A stretch of 27,020 nucleotides of DNA from Ornithomonoglobus_A sp045649025 (GTDB lineage: Bacteria > Bacillota > Clostridia > UBA1381), in the NCBI GenBank assembly GCA_045649025.1, contig JAZRPB010000034.1:1-27020 (forward strand). Direction: 5' to 3'. Below are positions 7,126-13,776 of this stretch, in pieces. The position numbers and the translations under genes were made by a program. The notes under the pieces were generated by a model. That model was not told where the DNA came from. It made no database searches and was given only the letters and a program-made list of their open reading frames with translations. How positions within the stretch are numbered: position 1 is the first letter of the stretch; each line of letters starts with the position of its first letter.

Positions 7126-8316
7126 ATGTCAAGAAGACTTTTTACATCTGAATCAGTGACAGAAGGACATCCCGATAAAATATGCGACCAAATTTCAGAT
7201 GCAATTTTAGATGCAATCATTGAAAAGGACCCAACTGCAAGAGTTGCATGCGAAACCACCTGCACAACAGGTATTATATCAATAATGGGTGAAATAACAA
7301 CCAACTGTTATGTTGATTTTCCCAAGGTTGCAAGAAATGTTGTTTTGGATATAGGATATGACCGTGCAAAATATGGCTTTGACGGAACAACCTGTGCAGT
7401 TGTAACTGCAATTGACGAGCAATCACCCGATATAGCACAGGGTGTAAATTCAGGCTACGAAAACAGAGAACAAGGTGGAAATGATAGCGAAAACTCAACA
7501 GGTGCAGGCGATCAGGGCATAATGTTTGGTTATGCCTGTGATGAAACACCCGAGCTGATGCCGCTTCCAATTTCTCTTGCTCATAAAATGGCAAAGAAGC
7601 TGACCGAAGTACGCAAAAACGGCACTCTTGATTATCTTCGTCCCGATGGTAAAACACAGGTGACTGTTGAATATGACGGTGATAAGGTTTTAAGAATTGA
7701 TACTGTTGTTGTATCAAGCCAGCACTCACCCGACGTAGATATTGAAAAGCTACGCGAGGATATAAAGCGTGAGGTTATATTAACCACAGTTCCGTCTGAT
7801 TTGATTGATGAAAACACAAAGTTTTTTATTAACCCAACAGGCAGATTTGTTATTGGCGGTCCAAACGGCGACAGTGGTTTAACAGGCAGAAAAATTATTG
7901 TTGATACCTATGGCGGTTATTCAAGACACGGCGGCGGTGCATTTTCAGGTAAAGATCCAACAAAGGTTGACAGAAGTGCCTCATATGCTGCACGTCACGT
8001 TGCAAAGAATGTTGTTGGTGCAGGGCTTGCAAAGAAGTGCGAGGTTCAGCTTGCATACGCAATAGGTGTGGCACACCCTGTTTCCATAATGGTAGAGACA
8101 TTTGGTACATCCATAATTGATGAAGAAAAAATTGAAGAAGCAGTACGCAGGGTATTTGATTTGCGTCCTTATGCAATAATAAATAATCTTGGATTAAGAA
8201 AGCCAATATACCAAAAGCTTGCTGCCTACGGTCATTTAGGCAGAGAAGATCTTGGTGTTTCGTGGGAAAAGCTTGATAAGGTTGATGAGCTTAAAAAGGC
8301 AGTAGGTCTTAACTGA
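7126..8316 (+). CDS. metK: S-adenosylmethionine synthetase
   Basis: MetK makes S-adenosylmethionine from ATP and methionine in the cytoplasm; it thereby supplies the cofactor for MtaB among others. The 396 residues match the family length. Signatures are FTSESVTEGHPDKICDQISD (6-25, with His15 and Lys18), the GAGDQGIMFGYA stretch with the conserved GDQG, and the C-terminal glycine-rich GGGAFSGKDPTKVDRSA loop. AAGGAGG lies 8 nt before the ATG. I looked for a SAM riboswitch in the 64-nt leader and there is no room for one. The gene is followed after 15 bp by a small Cys-rich protein gene, probably on the same transcript. Confidence 0.98.
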   Translation: MSRRLFTSESVTEGHPDKICDQISDAILDAIIEKDPTARVACETTCTTGIISIMGEITTNCYVDFPKVARNVVLDIGYDRAKYGFDGTTCAVVTAIDEQSPDIAQGVNSGYENREQGGNDSENSTGAGDQGIMFGYACDETPELMPLPISLAHKMAKKLTEVRKNGTLDYLRPDGKTQVTVEYDGDKVLRIDTVVVSSQHSPDVDIEKLREDIKREVILTTVPSDLIDENTKFFINPTGRFVIGGPNGDSGLTGRKIIVDTYGGYSRHGGGAFSGKDPTKVDRSASYAARHVAKNVVGAGLAKKCEVQLAYAIGVAHPVSIMVETFGTSIIDEEKIEEAVRRVFDLRPYAIINNLGLRKPIYQKLAAYGHLGREDLGVSWEKLDKVDELKKAVGLN

Positions 8317-8331
8317 TATTGAGGTGATACC

Positions 8332-8514
8332 TTGTTTGATTCAAATGAATGTGAGTACTGTATGTTTTGCGAATATGACGAAGAATATGAAGAATATGTG
8401 TGTTCAATGATACTTGATGAGGATGAAATGTCGAGGTTTATTATGAGCCATCACAAAAAATGCCCCTACTTTAAAAATGGCGATGAATACAGTATTGTTA
8501 GAAAACAGAACTAA
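8332..8514 (+). CDS. Small acidic cysteine-rich protein (DUF6472-like)
   Basis: This 60-residue protein starts at a TTG preceded by GAGGTGA (8321-8327). It has five cysteines: Cys7, Cys10 and Cys13 in C-x2-C-x2-C spacing, then Cys24 and Cys44 in a KKCPYF context. Between them is an acidic run rich in Asp/Glu/Tyr. The cysteine layout suggests a metal or Fe-S site, but this is inference. The NCEYC...EEYEEYVC...LDEDEM...CPYF pattern resembles the uncharacterised DUF6472 family of Clostridia, from memory. It lies 15 bp after metK and directly before a strong terminator, so the two genes are likely co-transcribed. Function unknown. Confidence 0.75.
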   Translation: MFDSNECEYCMFCEYDEEYEEYVCSMILDEDEMSRFIMSHHKKCPYFKNGDEYSIVRKQN

Positions 8515-8516
8515 TA

Positions 8517-8556
8517 AAAGGTTGTTAAAGTTTAAATTACTTTAACAACCTTTTTT
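8517..8556 (+). terminator. Intrinsic terminator after metK and the small Cys-rich gene
   Basis: AAAGGTTGTTAAAGT (8517-8531) pairs perfectly with ACTTTAACAACCTTT (8539-8553) over 15 bp, with a 7-nt loop and a T run to 8556. It ends the metK unit. Confidence 0.9.
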
Positions 8557-8584
8557 CATATTAAAATAAAAGCACGAATATATT
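8556..8584 (+). promoter_or_regulatory. Possible sigma-E promoter of spoIID
   Basis: TCATATT (8556-8562), a 14-nt spacer and AATATATT (8577-8584) resemble the Bacillus sigma-E elements (about KMATATT and CATACAnT). In Bacillus spoIID belongs to the sigma-E regulon. The implied leader is very short (under 20 nt) and the region is AT-rich, so chance is a real alternative. Confidence 0.35.
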
Positions 8585-8608
8585 TTAAAAAAAGGGGTGT
8601 TAATATAC

Positions 8609-9556
8609 GTGAAAAAAATACTGTTTTTAACCATAAGTTCAGCTTTTATATGTTTAATACTGCCGCTTATTATTGTTGCAATGATGGGCGGTTTAATTGA
8701 TAATTCAAAAAAAGATGATGACCTTATTGATGTATATTTTCATACAGAGGATAGTGTAAAAAAAATAAATTTAGAAGAATATCTTACAGGTGTTGTGTGT
8801 GCAGAAATGAGTGCTGCGTTTGAAAACGAAGCTTTAAAGGCACAGGCAGTTGCAGCACGTACATATACACTATATAAACTAAAAAACAATAAAGACGACG
8901 AATACCACAAGGGTGCATTTATATGTACTGATTTCACACACTGTCAAGCGTGGACAGATATAAATGAGAAATCAGAGGTTTGGGGTGATAGTGCAAAAAC
9001 AAACGCTCAAAAGATAAAAAATGCAATTTCTGAAACTGCAAACGAGGTCATAACATATAATGGCGATGTAATTAATGCAGTATTTCATTCAACTTCATCA
9101 GGTAACACTGAAAACGCAAAAGATGTATGGGGTAAGGATATCCCCTATCTTGTTAGTGTAAAATCGGATGGCGAGGAGGCATCGCCAAGATTTAAGAGCG
9201 AGGAAACATATACTGCTGATGATTTTAAGAAATTAGCAACAGAAAATATAAAGAATGTAAAATTTGATGATATTTTATTTTCCGACATTACACGCACAGC
9301 CACAGGTAGTATAAAAACGCTAAAAATAGGCAACAAAGAAATTGAGGGTACGCAGCTGCGTAAAATATATAATCTGCGTTCCACAAACACACAAATCACA
9401 CAAGAAGGTGATAATATAATTTTCTCTGTTACGGGCAATGGACACGGCGTTGGAATGAGCCAATACGGTGCAAACCATTTAGCTAAATCAGGGCTTGGCT
9501 ATGCAGATATATTAAAGCACTACTACACAGGTGTTGAGGTGGTTAAAAGAAGCTAA
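8609..9556 (+). CDS. spoIID: Stage II sporulation protein D (SpoIID), peptidoglycan lytic transglycosylase
   Basis: SpoIID cuts glycan strands during engulfment, working with the amidase SpoIIP and the anchor SpoIIM in Bacillus. The GTG at 8609 is chosen because AAAGGGGTG (8591-8599) lies 9 nt before it; a GTG at 8597 falls inside that site. The 315-residue product begins with a basic MKK and one membrane segment (about 4-28). The SpoIID/LytB core starts LEEYLTGVVCAEM, where Glu66 corresponds to the catalytic Glu, followed by EALKAQAVAARTYTLY. FICTDFTHCQAW and the C-terminal GNGHGVGMSQYGA segment are diagnostic. SpoIIP and SpoIIM are not in this window; an amidase follows instead. Confidence 0.93.
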   Translation: MKKILFLTISSAFICLILPLIIVAMMGGLIDNSKKDDDLIDVYFHTEDSVKKINLEEYLTGVVCAEMSAAFENEALKAQAVAARTYTLYKLKNNKDDEYHKGAFICTDFTHCQAWTDINEKSEVWGDSAKTNAQKIKNAISETANEVITYNGDVINAVFHSTSSGNTENAKDVWGKDIPYLVSVKSDGEEASPRFKSEETYTADDFKKLATENIKNVKFDDILFSDITRTATGSIKTLKIGNKEIEGTQLRKIYNLRSTNTQITQEGDNIIFSVTGNGHGVGMSQYGANHLAKSGLGYADILKHYYTGVEVVKRS

Positions 9557-9600
9557 ACTATCAATATAATAACATATATATTACAGTTTTATTTGTTTTC

Positions 9601-9629
9601 TTGCATTATTTACTCTGTTGTGATAAAAT
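9601..9629 (+). promoter_or_regulatory. Possible sigma-A promoter of the amidase gene
   Basis: TTGCAT (9601-9606), a 17-nt spacer and TAAAAT (9624-9629) lie 32 bp before the amidase ATG. The -35 is two mismatches from consensus. If used, the amidase is independent of spoIID. Confidence 0.4.
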
Positions 9630-9660
9630 AAGTTTATCCAACCAAGGAGGCTTAAAGAAA

Positions 9661-11040
9661 ATGAGTAGACGCACAAGAAATATATTTATATCTGTAATAT
9701 GTACTGTTTTATTTTGCTACCTGATTTCTCTTTTTATAGATATATATTCAGACAGACAATCGCCCGCAGGTAACATTGCGGGAAAGCTTACAACATCCTC
9801 TACGTCGGTAAGTATTAACAATCAGCCCATCTCATCATATGACTTTAAAAACAGTGTATATATTGTTGCACAGGATTTGGAGTTATTTAACTTTAATATC
9901 ACAAAGGATAAAGGCACTCATTCAGTTTATGTAACAACAGGCAAAGAAGCGGGTATAAACAAAAAATACCTTTCAAAGCTTTCTATGTTAGAGGAGGAAG
10001 AAAAGGTATTCTACCCCACTGAAAATGTGTATATAAATGATGTGCGTGTTATATCATATGCAACCAAAGACTATAATCTAGTACCCGTTAGTGCATTAAA
10101 TAATATTGGCTCATGCACAATTGGAACTGCCTCAAACACCATCGTTTGCACATTGTTTGACAACAATGAAGACACTAAAAATAATGCAAATAACGAGGAG
10201 GAGTTTTCACTCACACCTCCATCAAACGAGCCAGGCACAACAGTTCCAACAATAAATGCTACAACACCACAGAGCAACACAGGCACCTCATCTAACGGAC
10301 GTGTAATTGTTCTTGATGCAGGGCACGGAAAATCATCATCGCTTATGAGTGATGCAGAAAAGGAAAGCAATGGTTGGGTCAAAAACGGAGGTGCGTGGGG
10401 CGAATGGCGTCATTGGAAATCAGGCACAACGTGGGTTGATTGTCAGGGCAGCGGCTGCAGCGGCAGAGCACCATCAAATGGCGGGTGCTGGTATCCAATA
10501 GGCTATGGCGACAGAGAAACAGAGCCAACCCTTGCTTTAAATAATACACTTGCTGCAAAGAAATATCTTGAACAGATGGGTTATACTGTTAGGCTTACAC
10601 GCTCATCCAACAACGAAAACCCATCTATAACACGCAGAATTGCCTCGTGCTATCCAAATAAAGATACATCACTCTCACCTGATGCAGATGCATTTATATG
10701 TATACATTCAAATGCAGGCGGCGGACGTGGTAGCTGTTATATGGCACTTTCAGGAGTATATGACCAAGGTGAAATACCGCAAAACTACATAGATGCAAGT
10801 AATGCACTTGGCAAATCCATTAACGATAAAATTGTTGCAAGCACAGGTCTTGCGGCAGCAGCAGGCGGAAGATATGAAGGTTTCCCCACAACAATACTAT
10901 TTTGTAAATCACCTGTTTTGGTTGCATATTTAGAAATTGGTTTTTACGATAACGCATCCGACCTTGCTATACTGCAAAATAGCTCCGATGCAATAGGTAA
11001 AGCTATTGCGGAAGGAATTGATGCATATTTTAATAATTAA
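9661..11040 (+). CDS. N-acetylmuramoyl-L-alanine amidase (Amidase_3) with an extended insertion
   Basis: This predicted zinc amidase cuts the muramic acid-peptide bond outside the cell. ATG 9661 is preferred over the in-frame TTG at 9601, since AAGGAGG ends 10 nt before it; the product has 459 residues. A basic start and membrane segment (about 8-28) anchor it. Residues about 45-165 form a beta-rich region resembling two copper-amine-oxidase-N-like stalk repeats, followed by a Ser/Thr/Pro/Asn linker (165-210). The catalytic domain begins VIVLDAGHGK with zinc ligand His222; Glu288, His349 (ICIHSNAGGG) and Glu425 (AYLEIGF) complete the site. Between His222 and Glu288 is an unusually long insertion rich in Trp, Gly and Cys (Cys261, Cys266, Cys276). 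A CwlD-like or SpoIIP-like spore role is possible but not shown. Confidence 0.9.
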   Translation: MSRRTRNIFISVICTVLFCYLISLFIDIYSDRQSPAGNIAGKLTTSSTSVSINNQPISSYDFKNSVYIVAQDLELFNFNITKDKGTHSVYVTTGKEAGINKKYLSKLSMLEEEEKVFYPTENVYINDVRVISYATKDYNLVPVSALNNIGSCTIGTASNTIVCTLFDNNEDTKNNANNEEEFSLTPPSNEPGTTVPTINATTPQSNTGTSSNGRVIVLDAGHGKSSSLMSDAEKESNGWVKNGGAWGEWRHWKSGTTWVDCQGSGCSGRAPSNGGCWYPIGYGDRETEPTLALNNTLAAKKYLEQMGYTVRLTRSSNNENPSITRRIASCYPNKDTSLSPDADAFICIHSNAGGGRGSCYMALSGVYDQGEIPQNYIDASNALGKSINDKIVASTGLAAAAGGRYEGFPTTILFCKSPVLVAYLEIGFYDNASDLAILQNSSDAIGKAIAEGIDAYFNN

Positions 11041-11095
11041 ATAAAAATATAACAAAATTCACATTTATTTTACATCAAAAGACATAATAAACACC

Positions 11096-11124
11096 TTGCA
11101 ATTTGCATAAACTTATGGTATACT
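11096..11124 (+). promoter_or_regulatory. Sigma-A promoter of ssrA
   Basis: TTGCAA (11096-11101), a 17-nt spacer and TATACT (11119-11124) place the start near 11131, leaving a short 5' leader before the mature tmRNA at 11158. Confidence 0.75.
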
Positions 11125-11157
11125 ATAGGTACATCAAATTGCTTGGTGTTTTTATAT

Positions 11158-11510
11158 GGGGCTGCAATGGTTTCGACGGGGATGATGAATCCCGAGTAGC
11201 GAGTAGCGGACGAGTCAGCCGCTTTAATAAGGCTCAAACTTTAAATATAAACGCTAACAATAATAAATTAGCTTACGCTGCCTAATTGCGGCGTTGTCTC
11301 CCCTATGATTACCGACTCATAGGGCTTGGCATAATATTTTTCGGTGAACGTGAGTTGAGGTTTGCTCTAACCTCTTCCATGAATTAAGAGCTACCTTTAG
11401 CATAGCCTTGGTTATGAGGTTTTGTTAAGGGGAATTAATTTCATAACCTGCACTCGGAGAAGCTTGGGTGGACTTGTTTTCGGACACGAGTTCGATTCTC
11501 GTCAGCTCCA
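11158..11510 (+). ncRNA. ssrA: Transfer-messenger RNA (tmRNA)
   Basis: The tmRNA rescues ribosomes stalled on broken mRNAs and tags the nascent protein, together with SmpB (encoded at 13777-14241). GGGGCTG at the 5' end pairs with CAGCTCC (11503-11509), including the G3-U pair that alanyl-tRNA synthetase recognises. The conserved start continues GCAATGGTTTCGACGGGG. The T arm is at the 3' end, with GTTCGATTC. The discriminator A (11510) is followed by TAA, so CCA is not encoded and must be added. A CCCTATGA/TCATAGGG hairpin follows the tag. At about 353 nt it has the normal length for a one-piece tmRNA. Confidence 0.95.
11253..11285 (+). other. tmRNA tag reading frame
   Basis: From the resume codon GCT (11253) the frame reads ANNNKLAYAA and then TAA. 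With the Ala carried by the charged tmRNA the added tag is AANNNKLAYAA. It has no acidic residue and ends YAA rather than the more usual LAA or VAA. Confidence 0.85.
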
Positions 11511-11512
11511 TA

Positions 11513-11544
11513 AAAAACACGTCACAAATATGTGACGTGTTTTT
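11513..11544. terminator. Bidirectional terminator of ssrA and the cation exporter gene
   Basis: CACGTCACA (11518-11526) pairs with TGTGACGTG (11531-11539), with five A before and five T after. It directly follows the tmRNA and lies 37 bp from the stop of the converging minus-strand gene. Confidence 0.9.
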
Positions 11545-11580
11545 AATTACTTATATTCAATTTAAATTAGCGTTTTATAA

Positions 11581-12747
11581 TCAAACATATCCTTGTTCAA
11601 CCTTAACAACTGCAAAGAAATGCGAGTTATATTTATTTATTTTGTCTTTAATATTTTTTTCAATCTCCTTCGCTTTACTCATTTCCTTTGGCGATACAAC
11701 AAGGTCAAACAATAAATTAGTGTGAGTTATGCCTCTAACCATCCTAAAATCGTGAATTTTCCATAATGGATTTAACTTATATACAATATCCTCAACCATT
11801 TCGCGTGCTGATTTTATTTCATCATCATTTACAATAACGGGATCCATATGAATTGTTGCCTCATAATGTAATTTTTCCTCTATCATTTTTTCAACATTAT
11901 CAATCATATCGTGTGCTTCTAAAATATCTATATTATGAGCCACTTCAGCATGCAACGACACCATTCTTCGACCCGGACCGTAGTCGTGTATTATCATATC
12001 ATGGGTACCAATTATTTTATTTTCTTCACCAACAATTTTATAAATTGTATCAACAATTTCTTTGTCGGGCACTGCTCCAAGAAGAGGGCCAACTGTATCC
12101 TTTATGGTTTTTATTCCTGCAATAATAATTAAAATAGCAACAACCAATCCCAAATATCCATCTAAATTCCATCCCAACCATTTATACAAAAACATTCCTA
12201 CAAGCACTGCAGCTGTTGACACACAATCGCTTAACGAATCAATTACAGTTGCTTTAATAGTTTCTGATGATATTTTCTTTGAAAGCTTATTATTGGCATA
12301 TGCCATCCAGAGCTTTAGTAATATTGCAAAAACTAAAATAAAAACTGACAGTAAATTAAATTCAATCGCCTGTGGATGTATTATTTTAGTTACAGAGCTT
12401 TTTAAAAGCTCATAGCCCATAATAATTATTACAAATGAAATAAACATACCCGAAATATATTCAATTCTGCCATGACCAAACGGATGCTCCGAATCTGCCG
12501 GCTTACCTGCCATATGAAAACCAACCAGAGTTACAATTGATGATGCAGCGTCGGACAGGTTATTAAATGCATCTGCTAAAACAGATACTGCACCTGTAAT
12601 AAAACCTGCAATTAATTTAAGCACAAAAAGCACAAGGTTGCAGAAAATTCCAAACACACCGCTTAATTTGCCATATAGCTGTCTTATGGCAGCATCATTT
12701 ATATTATCTTTATTTTTTATGTATTTACTCACAATAAAATCAAACAT
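11581..12747 (-). CDS. Cation diffusion facilitator family transporter
   Basis: CDF proteins export divalent metal ions by proton antiport as dimers in the cell membrane. The 388 residues contain a six-helix membrane domain (about 28-230), with the conserved GHGRIEYISG loop after TM2 (91-100), and a cytoplasmic C-terminal domain carrying HAEV and HMDP segments. The transport-site residues appear to be N62-x3-D66 in TM2 (FNNLSD) and D170-x3-D174 in TM5 (VIDSLSD). The lack of the His found in zinc-type H-x3-D sites suggests Mn2+ or Fe2+ rather than Zn2+, by inference. AGGGGAAGG precedes the ATG. It lies after a small-RNA-like unit and has its own candidate promoter at 12790-12819. Confidence 0.92.
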   Translation of the reverse strand: MFDFIVSKYIKNKDNINDAAIRQLYGKLSGVFGIFCNLVLFVLKLIAGFITGAVSVLADAFNNLSDAASSIVTLVGFHMAGKPADSEHPFGHGRIEYISGMFISFVIIIMGYELLKSSVTKIIHPQAIEFNLLSVFILVFAILLKLWMAYANNKLSKKISSETIKATVIDSLSDCVSTAAVLVGMFLYKWLGWNLDGYLGLVVAILIIIAGIKTIKDTVGPLLGAVPDKEIVDTIYKIVGEENKIIGTHDMIIHDYGPGRRMVSLHAEVAHNIDILEAHDMIDNVEKMIEEKLHYEATIHMDPVIVNDDEIKSAREMVEDIVYKLNPLWKIHDFRMVRGITHTNLLFDLVVSPKEMSKAKEIEKNIKDKINKYNSHFFAVVKVEQGYV

Positions 12748-12789
12748 ATAACATACCTTCCCCTTATATATATATATTTATACTACTAT

Positions 12790-12819
12790 ATTATAAAATT
12801 TGTGCACAAGATGCCACAA
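12790..12819 (-). promoter_or_regulatory. Candidate promoter of the cation exporter with an operator-like palindrome
   Basis: On the minus strand TTGTGG (12814-12819), an 18-nt spacer and TATAAT (12790-12795) form a plausible sigma-A promoter about 43 bp before the start codon. The spacer contains the perfect 10-bp palindrome TTGTGCACAA (12800-12809), well placed for a repressor or metal sensor. Confidence 0.5.
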
Positions 12820-12837
12820 AATTATTTTACCAGGAGT

Positions 12838-12865
12838 AAAAATGCTTGCTTGCAAGGGCATTTTT
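12838..12865. terminator. Terminator-like hairpin upstream of the cation exporter gene
   Basis: AAAAATGC-TTGC (12838-12849) pairs with GCAA-GG-GCATTTTT (12852-12865) around a TT loop, the GG being a bulge. Both strands end in a run of five T. On the minus strand it would end a transcript begun at the promoter 12926-12954, before the exporter's own promoter. Confidence 0.6.
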
Positions 12866-12919
12866 GCGACACCGTCAATTGACACAGCGGTCAAAGACCG
12901 TAAAAAGCCGAAAGGCTTT
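12838..12919 (-). ncRNA. Candidate small RNA or leader RNA upstream of the cation exporter
   Basis: A start near 12919 is set by the promoter at 12926-12954 and an end by the hairpin at 12838-12865, giving an RNA of about 82 nt. It would contain two perfect small hairpins (AAAGCC-TTTC-GGCTTT and CGGTC-TTT-GACCG), a self-complementary GTCAATTGAC stretch and the terminator. I see no open reading frame with a ribosome binding site in it and do not recognise a known RNA family. Alternatively it is a regulated 5' leader of the exporter gene, or not transcribed. Confidence 0.4.
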
Positions 12920-12956
12920 AGGGATTTTATAAAATAAAATTCCGTATGTGTCAATT
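12877..12956. repeat. 80-bp cruciform element with 10-bp terminal inverted repeats
   Basis: AATTGACACA (12877-12886) and TGTGTCAATT (12947-12956) are perfect inverted ends. Inside, with only 1-3 nt between them, lie three hairpins: CGGTC/GACCG (12888-12900), AAAGCC/GGCTTT with a GAAA loop on the plus strand (12904-12919), and GGGATTTTAT/ATAAAATTCC (12921-12943). Together they make a compact four-way junction. It may be a structured RNA or a small non-coding mobile repeat. No clear target-site duplication is visible. Confidence 0.6.
12926..12954 (-). promoter_or_regulatory. Strong sigma-A promoter inside the cruciform element
   Basis: On the minus strand TTGACA (12949-12954) is followed by a 17-nt spacer and TATAAA (12926-12931). 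The -35 lies in the terminal repeat and the -10 in the innermost AT hairpin. It would drive the candidate small RNA or the exporter leader. Confidence 0.6.
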
Positions 12957-12983
12957 ATAACATTAAAAACAAAATAATGCAAC

Positions 12984-13019
12984 AAAAAATCTCCCAAAAG
13001 AATTATACTTTTGAGAGAT
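12984..13019 (-). terminator. Intrinsic terminator of sleB
   Basis: On the minus strand ATCTCTCAAAAG (13008-13019) pairs with CTTTTGGGAGAT (12989-13000), with one wobble and a 7-nt loop, then TTTTT. It lies just after the sleB stop codon. Confidence 0.85.
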
Positions 13020-13024
13020 AAATT

Positions 13025-13672
13025 TTACATACAAAATCTATGCTTACCTATTTGCTTTATAAACGGACGTGACCATATCCAGCTTGATGTTGCTGTGGCA
13101 GGATTAAAATAATAAATTGCACCGCCTGAAGGGTCCCACCCGTTAAGTGCATCACGTGCCGCATTAAAGCACGAGCTTTCAATCGGCTTATTAATCTGAC
13201 CGTCTGACACAGCAGTAAATGCACCCTGCTGATATATTACACCAGGTATTGTATTGGGAAAGGATGAATGCTTTACTCTATTTAAAACAACTGCACCAAC
13301 TGCAACCTGTCCTTCGTAGCTTTCGCCTCTTGCCTCGCCGTTAATAAGCATTGCAAGCAGGGTTAAATAGTTTGATGAACTTGACGATGATGTACTTCCT
13401 GTATTTAAGCCAATTTTAGCAAGTGTGGCAGGTCCGCATATGCCATCAGGCGTTAGTCCGTGCTTTTTTTGGAATTTCTTTACTGCGTCTGCAGTACGCC
13501 AACCATACGCACCATCTACACTGTAATGGTAGTAATCCCATGCTTTAAGTCTTGTTTGTATATTTATAACCTCTTGTCCTCGTGAGCCAATTTTGGATAA
13601 TGCAAATGCACTGCTTGTACCAAATAGCATTGTTAGTATTAAAGCACTAATAAAAAAAGATATACGTTTCAT
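13025..13672 (-). CDS. sleB: Spore cortex-lytic enzyme SleB
   Basis: SleB is a lytic transglycosylase that degrades delta-lactam-bearing spore cortex on germination, so it acts on the product of PdaA's pathway. The 215 residues start with a signal peptide ending in SSAFA (about 1-24). A peptidoglycan-binding domain (about 27-86; QTRLKAWDYYHYSVDGAYG and DGICGPATL) and a Ser-rich linker (92-99) follow. The Hydrolase_2 catalytic domain (100-215) contains NGEARGE with Glu113, the counterpart of the catalytic Glu in Bacillus SleB. It ends in the typical GGAIYYFNP...IGKHRFC block. An AGAAAGG site precedes the ATG. The partner gene ypeB is not adjacent. A forespore promoter is expected but I cannot define one with confidence. 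Confidence 0.92.
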   Translation of the reverse strand: MKRISFFISALILTMLFGTSSAFALSKIGSRGQEVINIQTRLKAWDYYHYSVDGAYGWRTADAVKKFQKKHGLTPDGICGPATLAKIGLNTGSTSSSSSSNYLTLLAMLINGEARGESYEGQVAVGAVVLNRVKHSSFPNTIPGVIYQQGAFTAVSDGQINKPIESSCFNAARDALNGWDPSGGAIYYFNPATATSSWIWSRPFIKQIGKHRFCM

Positions 13673-13742
13673 AATTGAACCTTTCTGCTTTCACAAGATA
13701 AATTACGTTTGTATACCTTATTTTTACCATATTTATATTTTT

Positions 13743-13766
13743 AATACCTTTTAATGGTATTTTTTT
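13743..13766 (+). terminator. Weak plus-strand terminator-like hairpin between sleB and smpB
   Basis: AATACC (13743-13748) pairs with GGTATT (13756-13761), followed by a seven-T run on the plus strand. Both neighbouring genes are on the minus strand, where the tail is A/T-mixed. It may be chance or end an antisense transcript. Confidence 0.3.
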
Positions 13767-13776
13767 CTAATTAATT

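Noticed and set aside
8377..8398. Short tandem GAAGAATAT repeat in the small Cys-rich gene
   Set aside because: It simply encodes the acidic EEYEEY stretch in frame.
11103..11285. A 60-codon open frame ending in LAYAA
   Set aside because: It runs through the ssrA promoter and 5' part of tmRNA; only the last codons, the tag, are translated, via tmRNA resumption.
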